A stretch of 64,000 nucleotides of DNA from contig NC_135001.1 in NCBI RefSeq assembly GCF_051020985.1, forward strand, positions 20,701,896 to 20,765,895, written 5' to 3'. Positions 12,101 through 22,810 of the stretch are shown here, one piece after another (within the stretch, counting starts at the first letter, position 1; the number at the start of each line of letters is the position of its first letter). The DNA comes from Nomia melanderi (lineage: Eukaryota; Arthropoda; Insecta; Hymenoptera; Halictidae). The notes under the pieces are model-generated. The model saw only the letters and a program-made list of their open reading frames with translations. It was not told the origin of the DNA and ran no database searches. The position numbers and the translations under genes were made by a program.

Positions 12101-15100
12101 TATGAGGTGGGTCATGGAGAAGTAGCCTGCTTCCGATGCGGGCGCCATGTTTGGAGGCAGTGTCGCGAGACAAACTGCCAGTCAAGCCCTTTGAACTCTG
12201 TAGGCTTCGATATTGCATCAGGAATAATATTAGATATTTTAATGAATCTTAAAGAAACTACAATTATTAACCCTTTGCACTCCAAAGTTTTTTACTAGAA
12301 ATGTTTAATATTCACTGATGAGATACAGATGATGTCCTTTGAAACTAATTAATGAGAAAACATGTATAAATTACGAAGGAAAGTTATTTTATTTCAATAT
12401 TCCATATATTGATGCATCGTGCAAAGCTTAATATTATATATGAGACTTCATAATTTTGCAAATCAAATCGAGTGGTAACAGAGTCACCTCTCGAGTGCAA
12501 AGGGTTAAATTTTTCACACATCCAAATTTTGCGCTAAGAAGGAAAATAAAAGATTTAAAGAATGTTATAGCATTTTTCATTTTCGCTGGGGATACTATAA
12601 AAATTAGTTGCAGTTGCTGATTAATTACAAAAAAACCTTGAGTGCTAAGGGTTGATAATTTCGAAACAGTATCACGAATTGCTTTCCATTCGTTTTTCTC
12701 GAGAAGTATGAAAGATATTTCATAGATTTTTCACACATATTGTACATCGCGTTTGGAAGACGACGTTCATTTTTGTTGCTCGTTAATCTTGTCATCTTAT
12801 CAATATATTTAGGTGCTCCTCCACGAACCAACTTGTAGAATATCCCGGAGTAGCCGCGCAACAGACATCATAAACGAGATTGGCCTTGCATTAACGTGTC
12901 ACCGAGTTACAAGTGACGAAGGTGGATTAGCCTTGGAACACGAATGGCTATTTGCAAATGCAAATGGGGGCCGGGACAATTCGGCCGGCCGAAATCGCTG
13001 AAAATTCCTCGTCGGGTTGATATTTGACCCTATGCACTCGGAAATTTTTCACTGGAAATATTTCAAGATTTCCTAATGGGATAAAGACGATATTTTATTA
13101 AACTAACTCGAAGAGAAATTACACGTACATCGAGGAACGAAGCTATTTTATTTCAATATTTCTCAAATTGATGCATTATACAGGGTATAATATTAAATAA
13201 AAAATTTCATAGTTTTACTGTATGAAATCAAATGATGAGTAAGAGGCACCTTTCAAGTGCAAAGTTTATATCTTCCTAAATCTCAGATGTTAATCATAAC
13301 GAACATATTTGATTTGTATTCCTAAATCGGTCGAAATCTCGAATATTCATAGCAATAAATACAATATTCGATTCAGTATTAATAGAACGACATTTCAACC
13401 GATAAAACTACATCCTCCCAATACTTCGTAACAAATCTAAAAATCTCCCATCGATTCCAACTTTTAATCCCCGACGAAGTAAAAATCTCATGTACAACAC
13501 GTATCGATTCGTATTTACAGCGCGATAGCTAATTATACACAAAACTACATTCGAACAATTGATCTTACTAGGTTTATAACGGCACGAGCGAAGGGCAGAT
13601 CACTGGCAGCGAACGCAGTGGCGACGGAGCAGAAGGCCAGCAAGGTCCTAGGTCTAGTCTTCTTCACGTTCGTCCTCTGCTGGGCGCCATTCTTCCTCCT
13701 GAATATCTTTTTCGCCGCGTGCCCGGAGTGCCCGGTGCCCGGTCACGTCGTGGACACGTGTCTGTGGCTGGGATACGTGTCCTCCACCATCAACCCGGTC
13801 ATTTATACCGTCTTTAACAAGACATTCAGGGCGGCGTTCATCAGACTGTTGAAATGCAAATGTTCTAGGTAAGCCAGTAAAATAAGACAAGAAAAGATCC
13901 ACTGTTGCCGAGCAATTCTTCGCCGTTGTTCGATGATCAATGATACTTTTTATGTTTCCTTTGTGAAACTGAAACAGAATGGATGCCAGGAATCCTATAT
14001 GGTTCAAGTCGATACGTATGGCCGAAGATAAATGACAGAGCAAGTCTCGCATCGCTACTTCCTCTGTAGGATAGTTCGACGGAGTAATTAATCATATCGA
14101 AAGCAAAAACGGATTCGTTTGGCATCCACGATTTGATCGATCCCTAAGATCCGTCGTGAACGTTTGGAACTAATCTAGAAATTGAAACTATTCGAAATTG
14201 TATAAACGAAGATAGTAATTATTTGAAGGATAATGTTTCATATTAAATCTAATGAAACCTACTTCTGTTTGTTCGCTGGATTTGCTCTTAGAAGAATGAT
14301 TCAGCATAATTTATTAACACTGGAACTACCGAGCTTTTAATACGATTAGTATGCAATTCCTATAAAAATTGTGACAATAGATTATTTTCAGTTTCTTCAG
14401 ACATTCATTATAGTGCTCAAATGAAGCTATTTATTTTCAAAATCATTTCGAATATTCGATGCTTCGAAGATATCAATTTATCGAAACCAGTCATTTTGAC
14501 TGGTACGGTAGTTCTAGTGTTGACCCTTTGCGCACGAATTTCCGCATTTGAGATGAAATTTTCATATTTGGAATGCTAAGTCACAAAGGGGTGATTTAAT
14601 TACTCGAACAGCAAGAAGTCAGTACGTAGTTTCCTTTTCCAATTATCTAAGCAATCGATATATAATTTAGCTTCATCTGCTAAACATTTCCTGTACTTCA
14701 AGGGATCTTCGTCCGCAAAGGGTTAACCCTTTGCACTCGAAAGTTTTTTACTAGAAATATTCAATATTCTCTGATGAGATACAGACGATGTCCTTTGAAA
14801 CTAATTAATGAGAAATCACATATAAATTAAGAAGGAGAGTTATTTTATTTCAATATTCCATGTATTGGTGCATCATACAATGCATAATTATATATATAAG
14901 AATATAATTTTGCAAATCAAATCAAGTGGTAACTGAGAGTCACCTCTCGAGTGCAAAGGGTTAAATATGACTGCCAACCAACGATATACAGTTGAATATT
15001 GAATATCAAATTTTATAGTTTTACTACATGAAATCAAGTGGTGACTGAGAGTGACCTCTCGAGTGCAAAGGGTTAACCCTTTACGCTCGAAAGTTTTTCA

Positions 15101-15675
15101 CTTGAAATATTCTATACTTTCTAATTTGACATAGACGAGATTCTTTAAAATGAATTTAACAAGAATAGTATATAAATTAGGTAAAGAAACTATTTTCTTT
15201 TAATATCCCACGCACTGATGCAATATACAAATGTTAACGGTGAATCCGATAATTTATAACTTTGCAAATCAAATCAACTGGTGACTGAGAGTCACCTGTC
15301 GAGTGCAAAGGGTTAAAGTTCCTACGCGAAACAGAGTTTCGTTATGACAGTGTAGACTGTGAACGCGTTAAAAATTGCATCATCATTGTTTAACTTTCCA
15401 CGATGCGCGTGTCAGCTCGTTAACGAAGGTTCCCGGTGGGAAAATATTTTTCCAGGCTGGCGAGACCGGAGAGATATCGCTCGGTGACGGAAGGTGGACG
15501 CAACGCGATGAGCCTGTGCACCCCGACAGCCCTTCCCCTAGCCATTAGTCTTCAGGGTACGTCGTTGTTGACGCCGACGCCGAACCCGACGACGACGCCG
15601 ACGTCAGGAAGCTCGTACGTGACGATGATGCATCGGGAGCCGAGATTTATGTGCCGCGACACGCCCCCGTCGTGA
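5964..15675 (+). CDS. 5-HT2: 5-HT2-type serotonin receptor, 3' four coding exons (5'-partial)
   Basis: Class A G-protein-coupled receptor for serotonin, expected at the plasma membrane of neurons. Four exons join in frame: 5964-6188, 9585-9891, 13572-13868 and 15456-15675, giving 348 residues and a TGA stop at 15673-15675. In order they encode TM3 with the amine-binding Asp in [10 protein letters not shown], a GRY motif where most receptors have DRY, the IRNPL loop, TM4, TM5, a Ser/Thr-rich third intracellular loop, TM6 with [11 protein letters not shown]7 with NPVIY, and a Cys-rich start of the tail (KCKCSR). The [13 protein letters not shown] and [11 protein letters not shown] stretches are typical of insect 5-HT2 receptors as I know the family. 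The exons for the N-terminus, TM1 and TM2 are absent and must lie before position 1. All introns contain TTAA elements. Whether this is the alpha or beta insect paralogue cannot be settled here; beta is my weaker guess. Confidence 0.93.
6511..6727. mobile_element. Family D element
   Basis: Left end degraded (TTACTAGAACTACCGTG), right end GGTAGTTCTAGTGTTAA. In 5-HT2 intron 1. Confidence 0.8.
7032..7217. mobile_element. Family B element
   Basis: TTAACCCTTTGCGGACGAC with the ...TGTCGACATT palindrome half; right end decayed to CGCAAAGGAGTAA. Confidence 0.8.
7233..7472. mobile_element. Family P element
   Basis: TTAACCCTTTGCACTCCGAA ... GGAGCGCAAAGGGTTAA, 240 bp, with the palindrome TGTCGAGTCACGCTCGACA at the right end. 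It is inverted relative to the copy at 24.6 kb. Confidence 0.82.
7887..8404. mobile_element. pogo/Tigger-like MITE with TA target duplication
   Basis: Ends are CAGTCAAACTTGTTTT and AAAACAAGTTTGACTG, flanked by TA on both sides (7885-7886 and 8405-8406). This differs from the TTAA families and matches the CAGT...ACTG, TA-flanked style of pogo-like elements. A TTAA element (7,998-8,277) is nested inside. Confidence 0.75.
7998..8277. mobile_element. Family L/M element nested in the pogo-like MITE
   Basis: Left TTAACCGTTTGAGTGCTGAGG, right AAAACTGCGTTAA; the T-rich GGTTTTTTT...AAAAAAACTG stretch near the right end is shared with the M element at 38.1-38.3 kb. Confidence 0.6.
9355..9556. mobile_element. 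Family A element next to a 5-HT2 exon
   Basis: TTAACCCTTTGCACTCGGAAA ... CTCGAGTGGAAAGGGTTAA, 202 bp. It ends 28 bp upstream of the exon that starts at 9,585. Confidence 0.85.
9585..9891 (+). CDS. 5-HT2: 5-HT2 exon: extracellular loop 2, TM5, start of intracellular loop 3
   Basis: The acceptor TTTTATTCCGCAG ends at 9584. The exon encodes the loop with [14 protein letters not shown]5 ([20 protein letters not shown]) and a basic Ser/Thr-rich loop ending GTGSDR. The donor GTGAAC starts at 9892 and the exon ends in phase 2, which fits the next exon directly. A family A element ends 28 bp before this exon. Confidence 0.93.
9940..10330. mobile_element. Family E element with internal tandem duplication
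   Basis: TTAACGCTGAAACTACCAGA ... CTGGTAGTTTTAGTGTTAA. About 160 bp of the interior (from AGAAAGGTAACAAATCTCTG) is repeated twice, at about 10,004 and 10,179. Confidence 0.75.
10327..10440. mobile_element. Family G fragment sharing TTAA with the preceding E element
   Basis: TTAACACGTTGCGTACTGG followed by the palindrome ACGAGAAATCTCGT; the right half is missing. Confidence 0.65.
11320..11531. mobile_element. Family B element, intact ends
   Basis: TTAACCCTTTGCGGACGAATG with palindrome AATGTCGACATT, and right end TTTTGTCCGCAAAGGGTTAA; 212 bp. Confidence 0.88.
12188..12652. mobile_element. Family C element interrupted by family A
   Basis: The left part CCCTTTGAACTCTGTAGG runs to 12,266 and the right part resumes at 12,509, ending GAGTGCTAAGGGTTGA. 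Compared with the uninterrupted C copy at 28,876-29,105, the A element (12,267-12,508) sits in the middle. Confidence 0.78.
12267..12508. mobile_element. Family A element nested in family C
   Basis: TTAACCCTTTGCACTCCAAAG ... CACCTCTCGAGTGCAAAGGG TTAA, 242 bp, with TTAA on both sides. Confidence 0.88.
13024..13270. mobile_element. Family A element, degraded
   Basis: Left TTGACCCTATGCACTCGGAAA, right CACCTTTCAAGTGCAAAG; both terminal TTAAs are decayed. Confidence 0.65.
13572..13868 (+). CDS. 5-HT2: 5-HT2 exon: end of intracellular loop 3, TM6, TM7
   Basis: The acceptor is ...CTTACTAG ending at 13571. The phase-2 codon AG|G (Arg) is followed by a basic loop, [13 protein letters not shown]6 ([18 protein letters not shown]), a CPECPVPG extracellular loop, TM7 with NPVIY, and KCKCS. 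The donor GTAAGC starts at 13869, phase 2. Confidence 0.93.
14314..15316. mobile_element. Chain of five TTAA elements: D, B, A, A fragment, A
   Basis: D (14,314-14,522), B (14,519-14,726), A (14,723-14,964), a right-half A fragment (about 14,980-15,076) and A (15,073-15,316). Neighbours share a single TTAA at 14,723-14,726 and 15,073-15,076, and the D/B junction is TTGA. It lies in the last 5-HT2 intron. Confidence 0.85.
15456..15675 (+). CDS. 5-HT2: 5-HT2 last coding exon: cytoplasmic tail
   Basis: The acceptor TATTTTTCCAG ends at 15455, and AG|G restores Arg. The tail reads [14 protein letters not shown], then [15 protein letters not shown], a Thr/Pro-rich stretch and a C-terminus CRDTPPS before TGA. 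The RYRSVTEGG and LPLAISLQG motifs resemble other insect 5-HT2 tails in memory. Confidence 0.9.
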
Positions 15676-16280
15676 ACGCGAACGCCGTTCTCGAGTAGAG
15701 TGCAAGATGCTTGCGCTTTAACGGTGCCATTTTTGTTCCCCCTGCCGAGAATTTGGAAGTTCTCGTCGCGAAATGTTTCGAGGAACCACGAAGAAACGTC
15801 TATTTCACCTGCGACCCGGTAGAGTTGATCGATTCCCACGAACGTCTGTGAAACGATCGACGAACGATCGATATGAACGGACGCGAGACATTTGGGTACG
15901 TAATTAGGAAGTCGCCGCGGGCGTTGCTGGTCGAACGACGAAGGATGATTCAAGAGAGAACTGTTAATAACGATCCTCGAAAGTCACTTTAATTCTCAAC
16001 ACGAGTATCCCTGTGCCCGAAGAAGCTCGACCTTAATAGAAAACTCAGCTGCGAACTGTGTAACCCGTAAAGTACCATGAATGTATCTCGATGTGATCAA
16101 AGGACGAATTACTTTGTCGGAACTGGCCCTCACCCTTTCGGGGATGATTCTCTGGAGAATAGACAAGAGGAGGGAATCGTTCTGTACCTATTGTTGTTGA
16201 ACCAAAGATTAACGATAAGTTCAAGTGTACGTAGAGAGGGTATCAAAGAATTGACGAAATAAAGTAACTTTAACTATCGA
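15676..16280 (+). other. 5-HT2: 5-HT2 3' UTR with poly(A) signal
   Basis: Untranslated sequence follows the stop. A canonical AATAAA at 16258-16263 (GACGAAATAAAGTAAC) is the first good poly(A) signal, giving a 3' UTR of about 0.6 kb. The true cleavage site is not visible. Confidence 0.55.
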
Positions 16281-16386
16281 CAGTCTTCTTTGAGATCATT
16301 ATTTATAACTACCCTTCGTCGAAGATCCATTCCTCTCTGTTCGATATTAACCATTCGAGACCGATTGCACACCGTGTGTGCAATAA

Positions 16387-16894
16387 TGACACTGGAACTA
16401 CCGAGCTTTTAATACGATTAATATGTAATCCATATAAAAATTGTAACGATAGATTATTGTTAGTTTTTTTAGACATTCATTATAGTATTCAAGTGACACT
16501 ATTTATTTTCAAGATCATTCCGAATATCTATGCTTTTGAAATATCAATAACTGCGAAGAGAATTGAAACCAGTCATTCCGACTGGTACGGTGGTTCTACT
16601 GTTAAATTGGGACGAAACTATTTATTTTCCTATTTGAATTATTTAATATTTAGAATGCATCGAATTTCCTTTAACACCAGAACTACCGAGCATTTAATAC
16701 GATGAATATGCAATTCCTATAAAAATTGTAACAATAGATCATTTTCAGTTTCTTCAGGCGTTCATTATAGTACTGAAATGATACTATTTATTTTCAAAAT
16801 CATTTCGAATATTCAATGCTTCGATGATATCAGTAATTGCTAAATAAAATAATCGAAACCTGTCATCTTGACTGATACGTAGTTCTAGTGATAA
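16387..16894. mobile_element. Two family D elements
   Basis: The first is 16,387-16,605 (ACACTGGAACTACCGAGC ... GGTTCTACTGTTAA). The second is 16,671-16,894 (TTAACACCAGAACTACCGAG ... GTAGTTCTAGTGATAA). Both lie downstream of the 5-HT2 poly(A) signal. Confidence 0.8.
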
Positions 16895-17092
16895 TATCCT
16901 TATGTCCTCTCCTAGGAACCGTGTTCGAAAAAATCCATCTCGAATATATTAACAAACACGAAATAATCATTCCCATTTCGCCTTCATTTGTACTAACTTT
17001 TATTTGACAAATAAAAAGTATCCATTACAAATAATTGTAAACTGTATATCTTATATAGTACACACATCGTGATTCGAGTTTTTCGACTCTCG

Positions 17093-17093
17093 T

Positions 17094-17132
<39 letters not shown>

Positions 17133-17155
17133 CTCTCTCTCTCTCTCTCCCTCTC
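17093..17155. repeat. CTTT/CT microsatellite
   Basis: About ten CTTT units followed by about ten CT units. Confidence 0.95.
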
Positions 17156-17795
17156 GTTCACCCGTAATATATTTTCATTAAACATACGCTAACTCACTCT
17201 CTTTCTCTCCCCGCGGTTCGACCGTTCATGGGTCACGGTCCAAACTCTCTATCGCCTCCCGAAGGGGTTGTTTTCCTGATCCGCGCGCTTACACGCACAC
17301 AAAAACGCACCTAATTCTCTCCCTCTCACGCATTTCGTGTGTGGGTGTGTACAGCTGTGTCCGTCTGCGTGTCCCCGTTCGTCTGTTTCTCAAATTCGCG
17401 AGCGAACGTGATCCTTGTCGCGAAATTCGCGGCCGAAAGCTGGGAAAATGTTTTGCACCCCCGAGCGACCGATATTATTTCACGGTCCAGCGGATCGCCA
17501 TTTTCCATTCACTTCTCATCTCCGGGAAATTCCTGAAAACGATGGATCACCCTATTCGCGGCTAAACGTCGCTCGTGCCTGCAAAATACCGTCCAATCAT
17601 CTTCACTGCTGGAGTTAGGGGTGTACGAGAACTCGGAAATATGGGGGTAGGAATTTTTTGGAGTTAGACAGGTCCGGAAGATATTGTATTTCGAGACTGG
17701 AAAATATTGGGATCCTGAAATATGCTTCTGGAATAGTTTAGAATTCTTCAATGTATACCAAGGTTGGAAACAATAATGAAACTGAATTAATTAAA

Positions 17796-18016
17796 TTAAC
17801 CCTTAGCACTCCAATTTGTTTTGTAATCTATCAGCAACTGCAACTAATTTTTATTGTATTGCTAACGAAAATGAGAAATGCAACATTTCTTCGATCTTTT
17901 ATTTTCCTTCTTAGTACAAAATTTGGATTAAAATCTAATTTTAGGGTAGTTTCTTTAAAATTCATTAAAACATTTAATACTATAACGATATTGGAGCCTA
18001 GAGTTCAAAGGGTTAA
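17796..18016. mobile_element. Family C element (reverse)
   Basis: TTAACCCTTAGCACTCCAATT ... AGAGTTCAAAGGGTTAA, 221 bp. Confidence 0.83.
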
Positions 18017-18866
18017 TATCCCATTGTATGTCAAAACAGTTCTACTTCGTTACATGAAATTTGAAAATCGCGTAGGAACACAATATTAATAAATTCCATA
18101 CTATTACGCAAAACATAGAAAATGTGATTTTCATAATATTCATCAGGCAAAACCATCTATAAAACATTCTATTCTCGTTATATTTAAAAAAACGTAAATT
18201 CTATAAGAAACGTTTTGAAAGTAGAAATTCTGGGAATCTATATTTTCAGGTCTCGAAATATCTTCAGAACTTGCCTGACTAGTACTAATTACTTTATCCT
18301 CTATTTCCGAGTCGTCGCACGCGACGAATACGAATCAACGAGAAAATCAATTTCAAGTTCCATTTGTCGCGGTCGCGATTGAGAAACAAAGAAACGCGAG
18401 CCACGCGACTATCAGAGACAGGAGGATGTGTGTCTGTATGTTTGTGTTGTGGCTCGATCGTTAAACCTAAGAGAATGGTGTAAGGGTTGAGGGTTGGCTC
18501 CAGGAACCAAGGAGTCGTAGTTTCATTGAGATGCGTAAAAAAATGCCCTTTGTATATAGCGTCACCCTGGCAAGGAGGGACTCTGGTTTCTATCTTATAT
18601 ACTCATTTTGTTTTACTCGTTTACTCGGTTTCATTCAATGATCTCTTCGCGATGGGACTGAATTGCAGCATCGGGGGATAGAGGAGAGAGAGGTAAGGGG
18701 TGCTGCGAGATTTCCTCAGGCCACGGCGTTGCCCTTCACCTGTTAACTGGGAAACGTTTCCTCTTAAAAACGTATGAGCTCTTCATTGGCCAAACCGAAC
18801 TCCGTTTGTTGAGTTTTCAAAAATTCTATCGTCGAATCAGTTGATTAGTTCTTCGAACTTTTACAT

Positions 18867-19103
18867 TTAACCTGTTAACTGTGGAATCTTGTTTGAAAAA
18901 TCTCTAATTGGGCAATATAGTTAATGAAGCGTATACTTGTCAAACGCAGATGTTCACTTATGATATGTGTTAATGAAAAATTCAAGCAAAATAAAGAGTT
19001 ACATGTTTATCTAAGGAAATAAATAATTTATCGTTGAAAAACTTAGTATTATTTTGAATTTCGAGATGACGTGTATACTCGTCGAACGCAGTTAACTGGT
19101 TAA
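18867..19103. mobile_element. Family H element
   Basis: TTAACCTGTTAACTGTGG ... CGCAGTTAACTGGTTAA, 237 bp, with the palindrome GACGTGTATACTCGTC near the right end. Confidence 0.83.
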
Positions 19104-19233
19104 AGTTCTTTATCTGCGTTCAGTGCCACGAAATAATCCTTTGGCCCAAAGTTGCAATAATGGTAAAGGTAAATTTAAAGATATCTCATGTACGATAAAG
19201 TAAAGTAGATTCTACGTTCACTTGTTTTCCCGT

Positions 19234-19441
19234 TTAACACTAGAACTACGTACCAGTAAAGATGACTGGTTTTGATCTTTTGTTTCGCAATTATCTTAAA
19301 AGCATTCAATAATTCAAATGATCCTGAAAATAGTTTCATTTCAATACTATAATGAATGTCTAAAAAACTGACAATCTATTATTACAATTTTTATACGGAT
19401 TACATATTAATCGTATCAAATACTCGGTAGTTCTAGTGTTA
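19234..19441. mobile_element. Family D element
   Basis: TTAACACTAGAACTACGTACC ... CGGTAGTTCTAGTGTTAGA; about 208 bp. Confidence 0.85.
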
Positions 19442-22400
19442 GAGAAATTTATAATCACTGTATAATATTGCATTACGTTTGAATAACTTTTCGTGGAGTT
19501 AATCGATCTGGCTAATGAGGAGTACATATATCGAAGGGAAATTTTCTTTATCTTGCAAAGAACACGAATAGTTTGTCAGCGAGTGAACAGAGGAGATAAA
19601 TCATTCTCGTGTAACACAGGTCAAAGGTGAATCTTCCGGTACTCCGGTTAACAGGTTCCGGAAAGGAAAGAGGACGAGTTCGTTCTTTAGTTTAGGTCGG
19701 CTCGTGGACTTCTCACGCGGCACACATTCGTTCCGAAAATACGCGATTCGGCGTGCAACCCCTGAAACGGTACACCCTGTACAGGTCAGACATCTTGGAC
19801 ACGAGAATCTTCAGAAATGACGACAGAGTTGCATCGATGACAGAGAGGCGACGTAACGTTCGCTCGTTACAGAAAAATTCATACGAAAATGATTGAATAC
19901 AATCGATTTATTCGGGACTCAAGGAATTCGGTAATAAAAAATATCATCATCAGGCCTTAGTTTCGTTTAGTTTCGATTTCCTTCGCATCGGCAGTCGAAC
20001 GCGCCCAAGCACGTAAACTGCGAGTAAAGAATAAGACGAACGATACAGGGTGAAAATCGATCACGCCATTCTGCGTCGTTCCGTTTTCCAACGACAACTC
20101 TTATCGCTGACATCCCGAAATTCGACAACTGTACAGACGACAGGGTGTCCCCTTTCAGGCCTATTAGACCAAGTATTCGATGTTCGATACGGTAAACTTG
20201 AACAACAGCGAACGGCAACGGTCTCGTCGATCGAATTTGAAAAGAAACGGATTCCTTGGTGCCGCTTAGTGTCGCGAGACGTCTCGACTCGTCGTTCTTC
20301 AAGTTTAGCGTTCCCAGTGTGGCTTCTTAAACATGTACTTTGTTTTTTTTCTCTTTTCTTTTTTAATAACTTTCTATGCACAGTGTCAGACTTCGTTGCA
20401 AGTTGATTCATTTCATTCCATCCTTCCGTTCCTCAGCGTCAATATTCTCTTTTTTTTTTTGATTCCATCACACCGCGATTCGTCAGCCCGATGGTGCTTC
20501 CTATATATTTTCTCTTTCACGCTGTTTTATTTTTTTTTTGCTCTTACTATAATCCTAGGACACTTAACGATTCTACCGCGCGAAATTAAGGAGACGCTCG
20601 GTATTAAACGCGCGCTCGATTATCTACGAATAAGGGGTGTCATTAGTACAAGAGACTTGGGGGAGGGGAAGTGGAATATAATTAATGCAAAAATTATTCT
20701 TATTGACAATCGTACAGTAATCATAATAATTATAATAATAATAATTATAATAATAATAATAATAATAATAATCATGATGCAACAGCAGAAACGTGGTACG
20801 TGGCGATTAAGGAAAGGGAAAGGATATTTGTTAGTGGTGTCGTACGTTCTCTCCATTCTTCTTCATCTTCGTCTTTACTCTCTTCATCATTTCTATCTTT
20901 CCGTCATCTTTTTCGATACTCTTCTTTTTTTTTCTCTCTTTCTTTATATGTATATACAAAATTTCTTTCGCGTACTACAATAATCCTATCTGGGTTTCTT
21001 TGTCTCCTCTCTCGGCGGGTCCGTCCCTTCCTTTGATTTAGCCGCAACATTTTCCACTGATTCTTAGCTCATCGGCCTTCAACCCTTTCGCTACGGAAAT
21101 CAACGCGTCACGGTGGGTAGGTTTCGAAATTTCTTTTTTTCTCCGTCGAAGCAATTCCTCCACAGTGGAATACTGCGCGCGCGTGCGAACGTTTACGAAT
21201 TTGCTTCGTAAGCCGATGTTGTACTCCGTACGATTACGTGTATACACGCATGATTACCAATGCGTGTACCGTGTGTGTGTATATATATATATATGTGTGT
21301 GCCTCGTGTATGGATATTAACCACTCGGATATGGTTCCCGTAGCGAGAGGCCGAAGAAAAAAATAGTAGACAATGATGTGTGCGCTTTTAAAAGTCATTT
21401 GCTCAGGAGGACCGTCACGATCCCGACGGTCCCGGTGAATCCTCTGATTAAAAGGGGATTGACAAAAAAAAAGATAAACGCGAGTGGGGGGAGGGGAAAA
21501 TAAAAGGGGGAAAAAGTAATTATCAAAGCTCGTCCGGAGCCGTCGACAAAAAGTTACGCGGTACAAAACGATCGAAAAAAAAGACAGGGCGGGGGGCGGG
21601 AAAAAAGAGAAACGCATACGCGAGAACGATGATTCTTTTCTTTTTTTTTGTAGGCGTGCGAACGGTGCCCTTTCTTTGGCCTTTTTTGGACGAGGATCGT
21701 TGATTCTCAAATGGGACAGGCGCGGAGCCAATACATCTCGTGTTGTTCCGGTTTTCTTGACGGTTATCGACGGGTTCATCGAATACAATGGAAAAATTCT
21801 GATCTCTCCTTGGTTGTGTGTGTGTCCCGGTCTTGACATTTCTTCCTGAGAGAGGCTTTATTCATTCGGCGACGCGCGAGCTGGGCGCGCCTTCGTTTAT
21901 GGTTCCAGTATCCACTTTTCTTTTCGTTTAGTCGCGCGAATATGCTTGCCCGTTTGCGAAGTATCCTTAAAAAAATTACAAACGCATCTTTGGCTCCCCC
22001 CGAATGCTTCCCTCACCACGTCCTAATAATGGTCTGCATTCTCGTGCACGCTGCAACAGAAAACACGGGAGACTTGTAGTTAGACTGACAAGAGTACTCG
22101 GATGAATTATGAAAAAGATCCGTGGAATTAAATAAAACAGCCTCCTGTTAACTGGTCTAAGTTCACACTCATTTTCTAACAATCTGTAATTTTCTCATTT
22201 GTGATACGAAACATAGTGATTTTATCAGTCGACTTATTTTAAATGGTTAATTCAAACTACAATCCATACGAATGCTTACTGATGAAAATTTGCCGGTTAA
22301 CGGGGTAATCTACTTAGCGCTTAGGTATTATTCAGAGATTACAATAGTAATTCAATGTTATGCATAAACAAAAATAAATGGGTTTTACATCAAGGAATAT

Positions 22401-22650
22401 TTAAAAGAAACCAATGAAACATTACATTCTATGAAGACGGATATCGAAATGTGAATACTGGTGGCAAATGGAAAACCTAACCTATGCTGACTGTACTGTA
22501 GCTCTTTACTTTAGTCACTATACACTGTACAGAGAAAACTGTCCCTAAGCTGTACAACAGAAAAACAAGTGTCGTATTGAGTTCGTCGAGCAAAACGGAT
22601 CCGCAGGGTTGATGTTAGTTCCAAAAGCAGGTCTCGGAAGCCGACGATCG
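19442..22650. other. Non-coding stretch between 5-HT2 and mir-7
   Basis: No supportable gene. It contains a T-rich block (20,330-20,560), an ATA/ATT microsatellite (20,722-20,772), short G- and A-runs near 21,470-21,660, a TG/TA repeat (21,274-21,300) and an imperfect inverted-repeat pair at 21,080 and 21,345 (CCCTTTCGCTACGG / CCCGTAGCGAGAGG). A distal bl 3' exon or UTR could lie here but I see no acceptor I would defend. Confidence 0.5.
20722..20772. repeat. ATA/ATT trinucleotide microsatellite
   Basis: About 50 bp of ATA units with two ATT interruptions; it makes a poly-Ile ORF on both strands. Confidence 0.95.
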
Positions 22651-22651
22651 C

Positions 22652-22736
22652 GAGTGCCTTCGTAGGATGATTAGTGATTCCTTGTTACATCGAAAGTAGA
22701 ACAACAAAATCACTAGTCTTCCATACAACGGCACTC
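22652..22736 (-). ncRNA. mir-7: mir-7 microRNA precursor
   Basis: The complement of 22701-22723 is the 23-nt insect miR-7 sequence, beginning TGGAAGACTAGTGATTTTGT (seed GGAAGAC). It is the 5' arm of a hairpin: a loop around TCTACTTTCGATGT, a 3' arm GGAATCACTAATCATCCTAC, and a perfectly paired base GAGTGCC / GGCACTC at 22736-22730 and 22658-22652. miR-7 is deeply conserved and represses Notch/EGFR-related targets in Drosophila. It lies on the same strand as bl and about 1.08 kb past its stop. Confidence 0.96.
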
Positions 22737-22776
22737 GATTTAAGTCCCCCACTGCGTTGATCTAGTAGATCTTCGC

Positions 22777-22810
22777 TTCTCTCTCTCTCTCTCTCTCTCT
22801 CCCTCTCTCT
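22777..22810. repeat. CT microsatellite beside mir-7
   Basis: About 30 bp of CT repeats, 41 bp upstream of the mir-7 hairpin in its own orientation. Confidence 0.9.

Noticed and set aside
14723..15316. Telomere-like GGGTTAA motifs
   Set aside because: They are single MITE ends, not tandem TTAGG repeats.
20333..20983. 216-codon plus-strand ORF
   Set aside because: It is open because of T-rich DNA and the ATA microsatellite (poly-Ile); there is no domain, and a similar poly-Ile ORF lies on the other strand.
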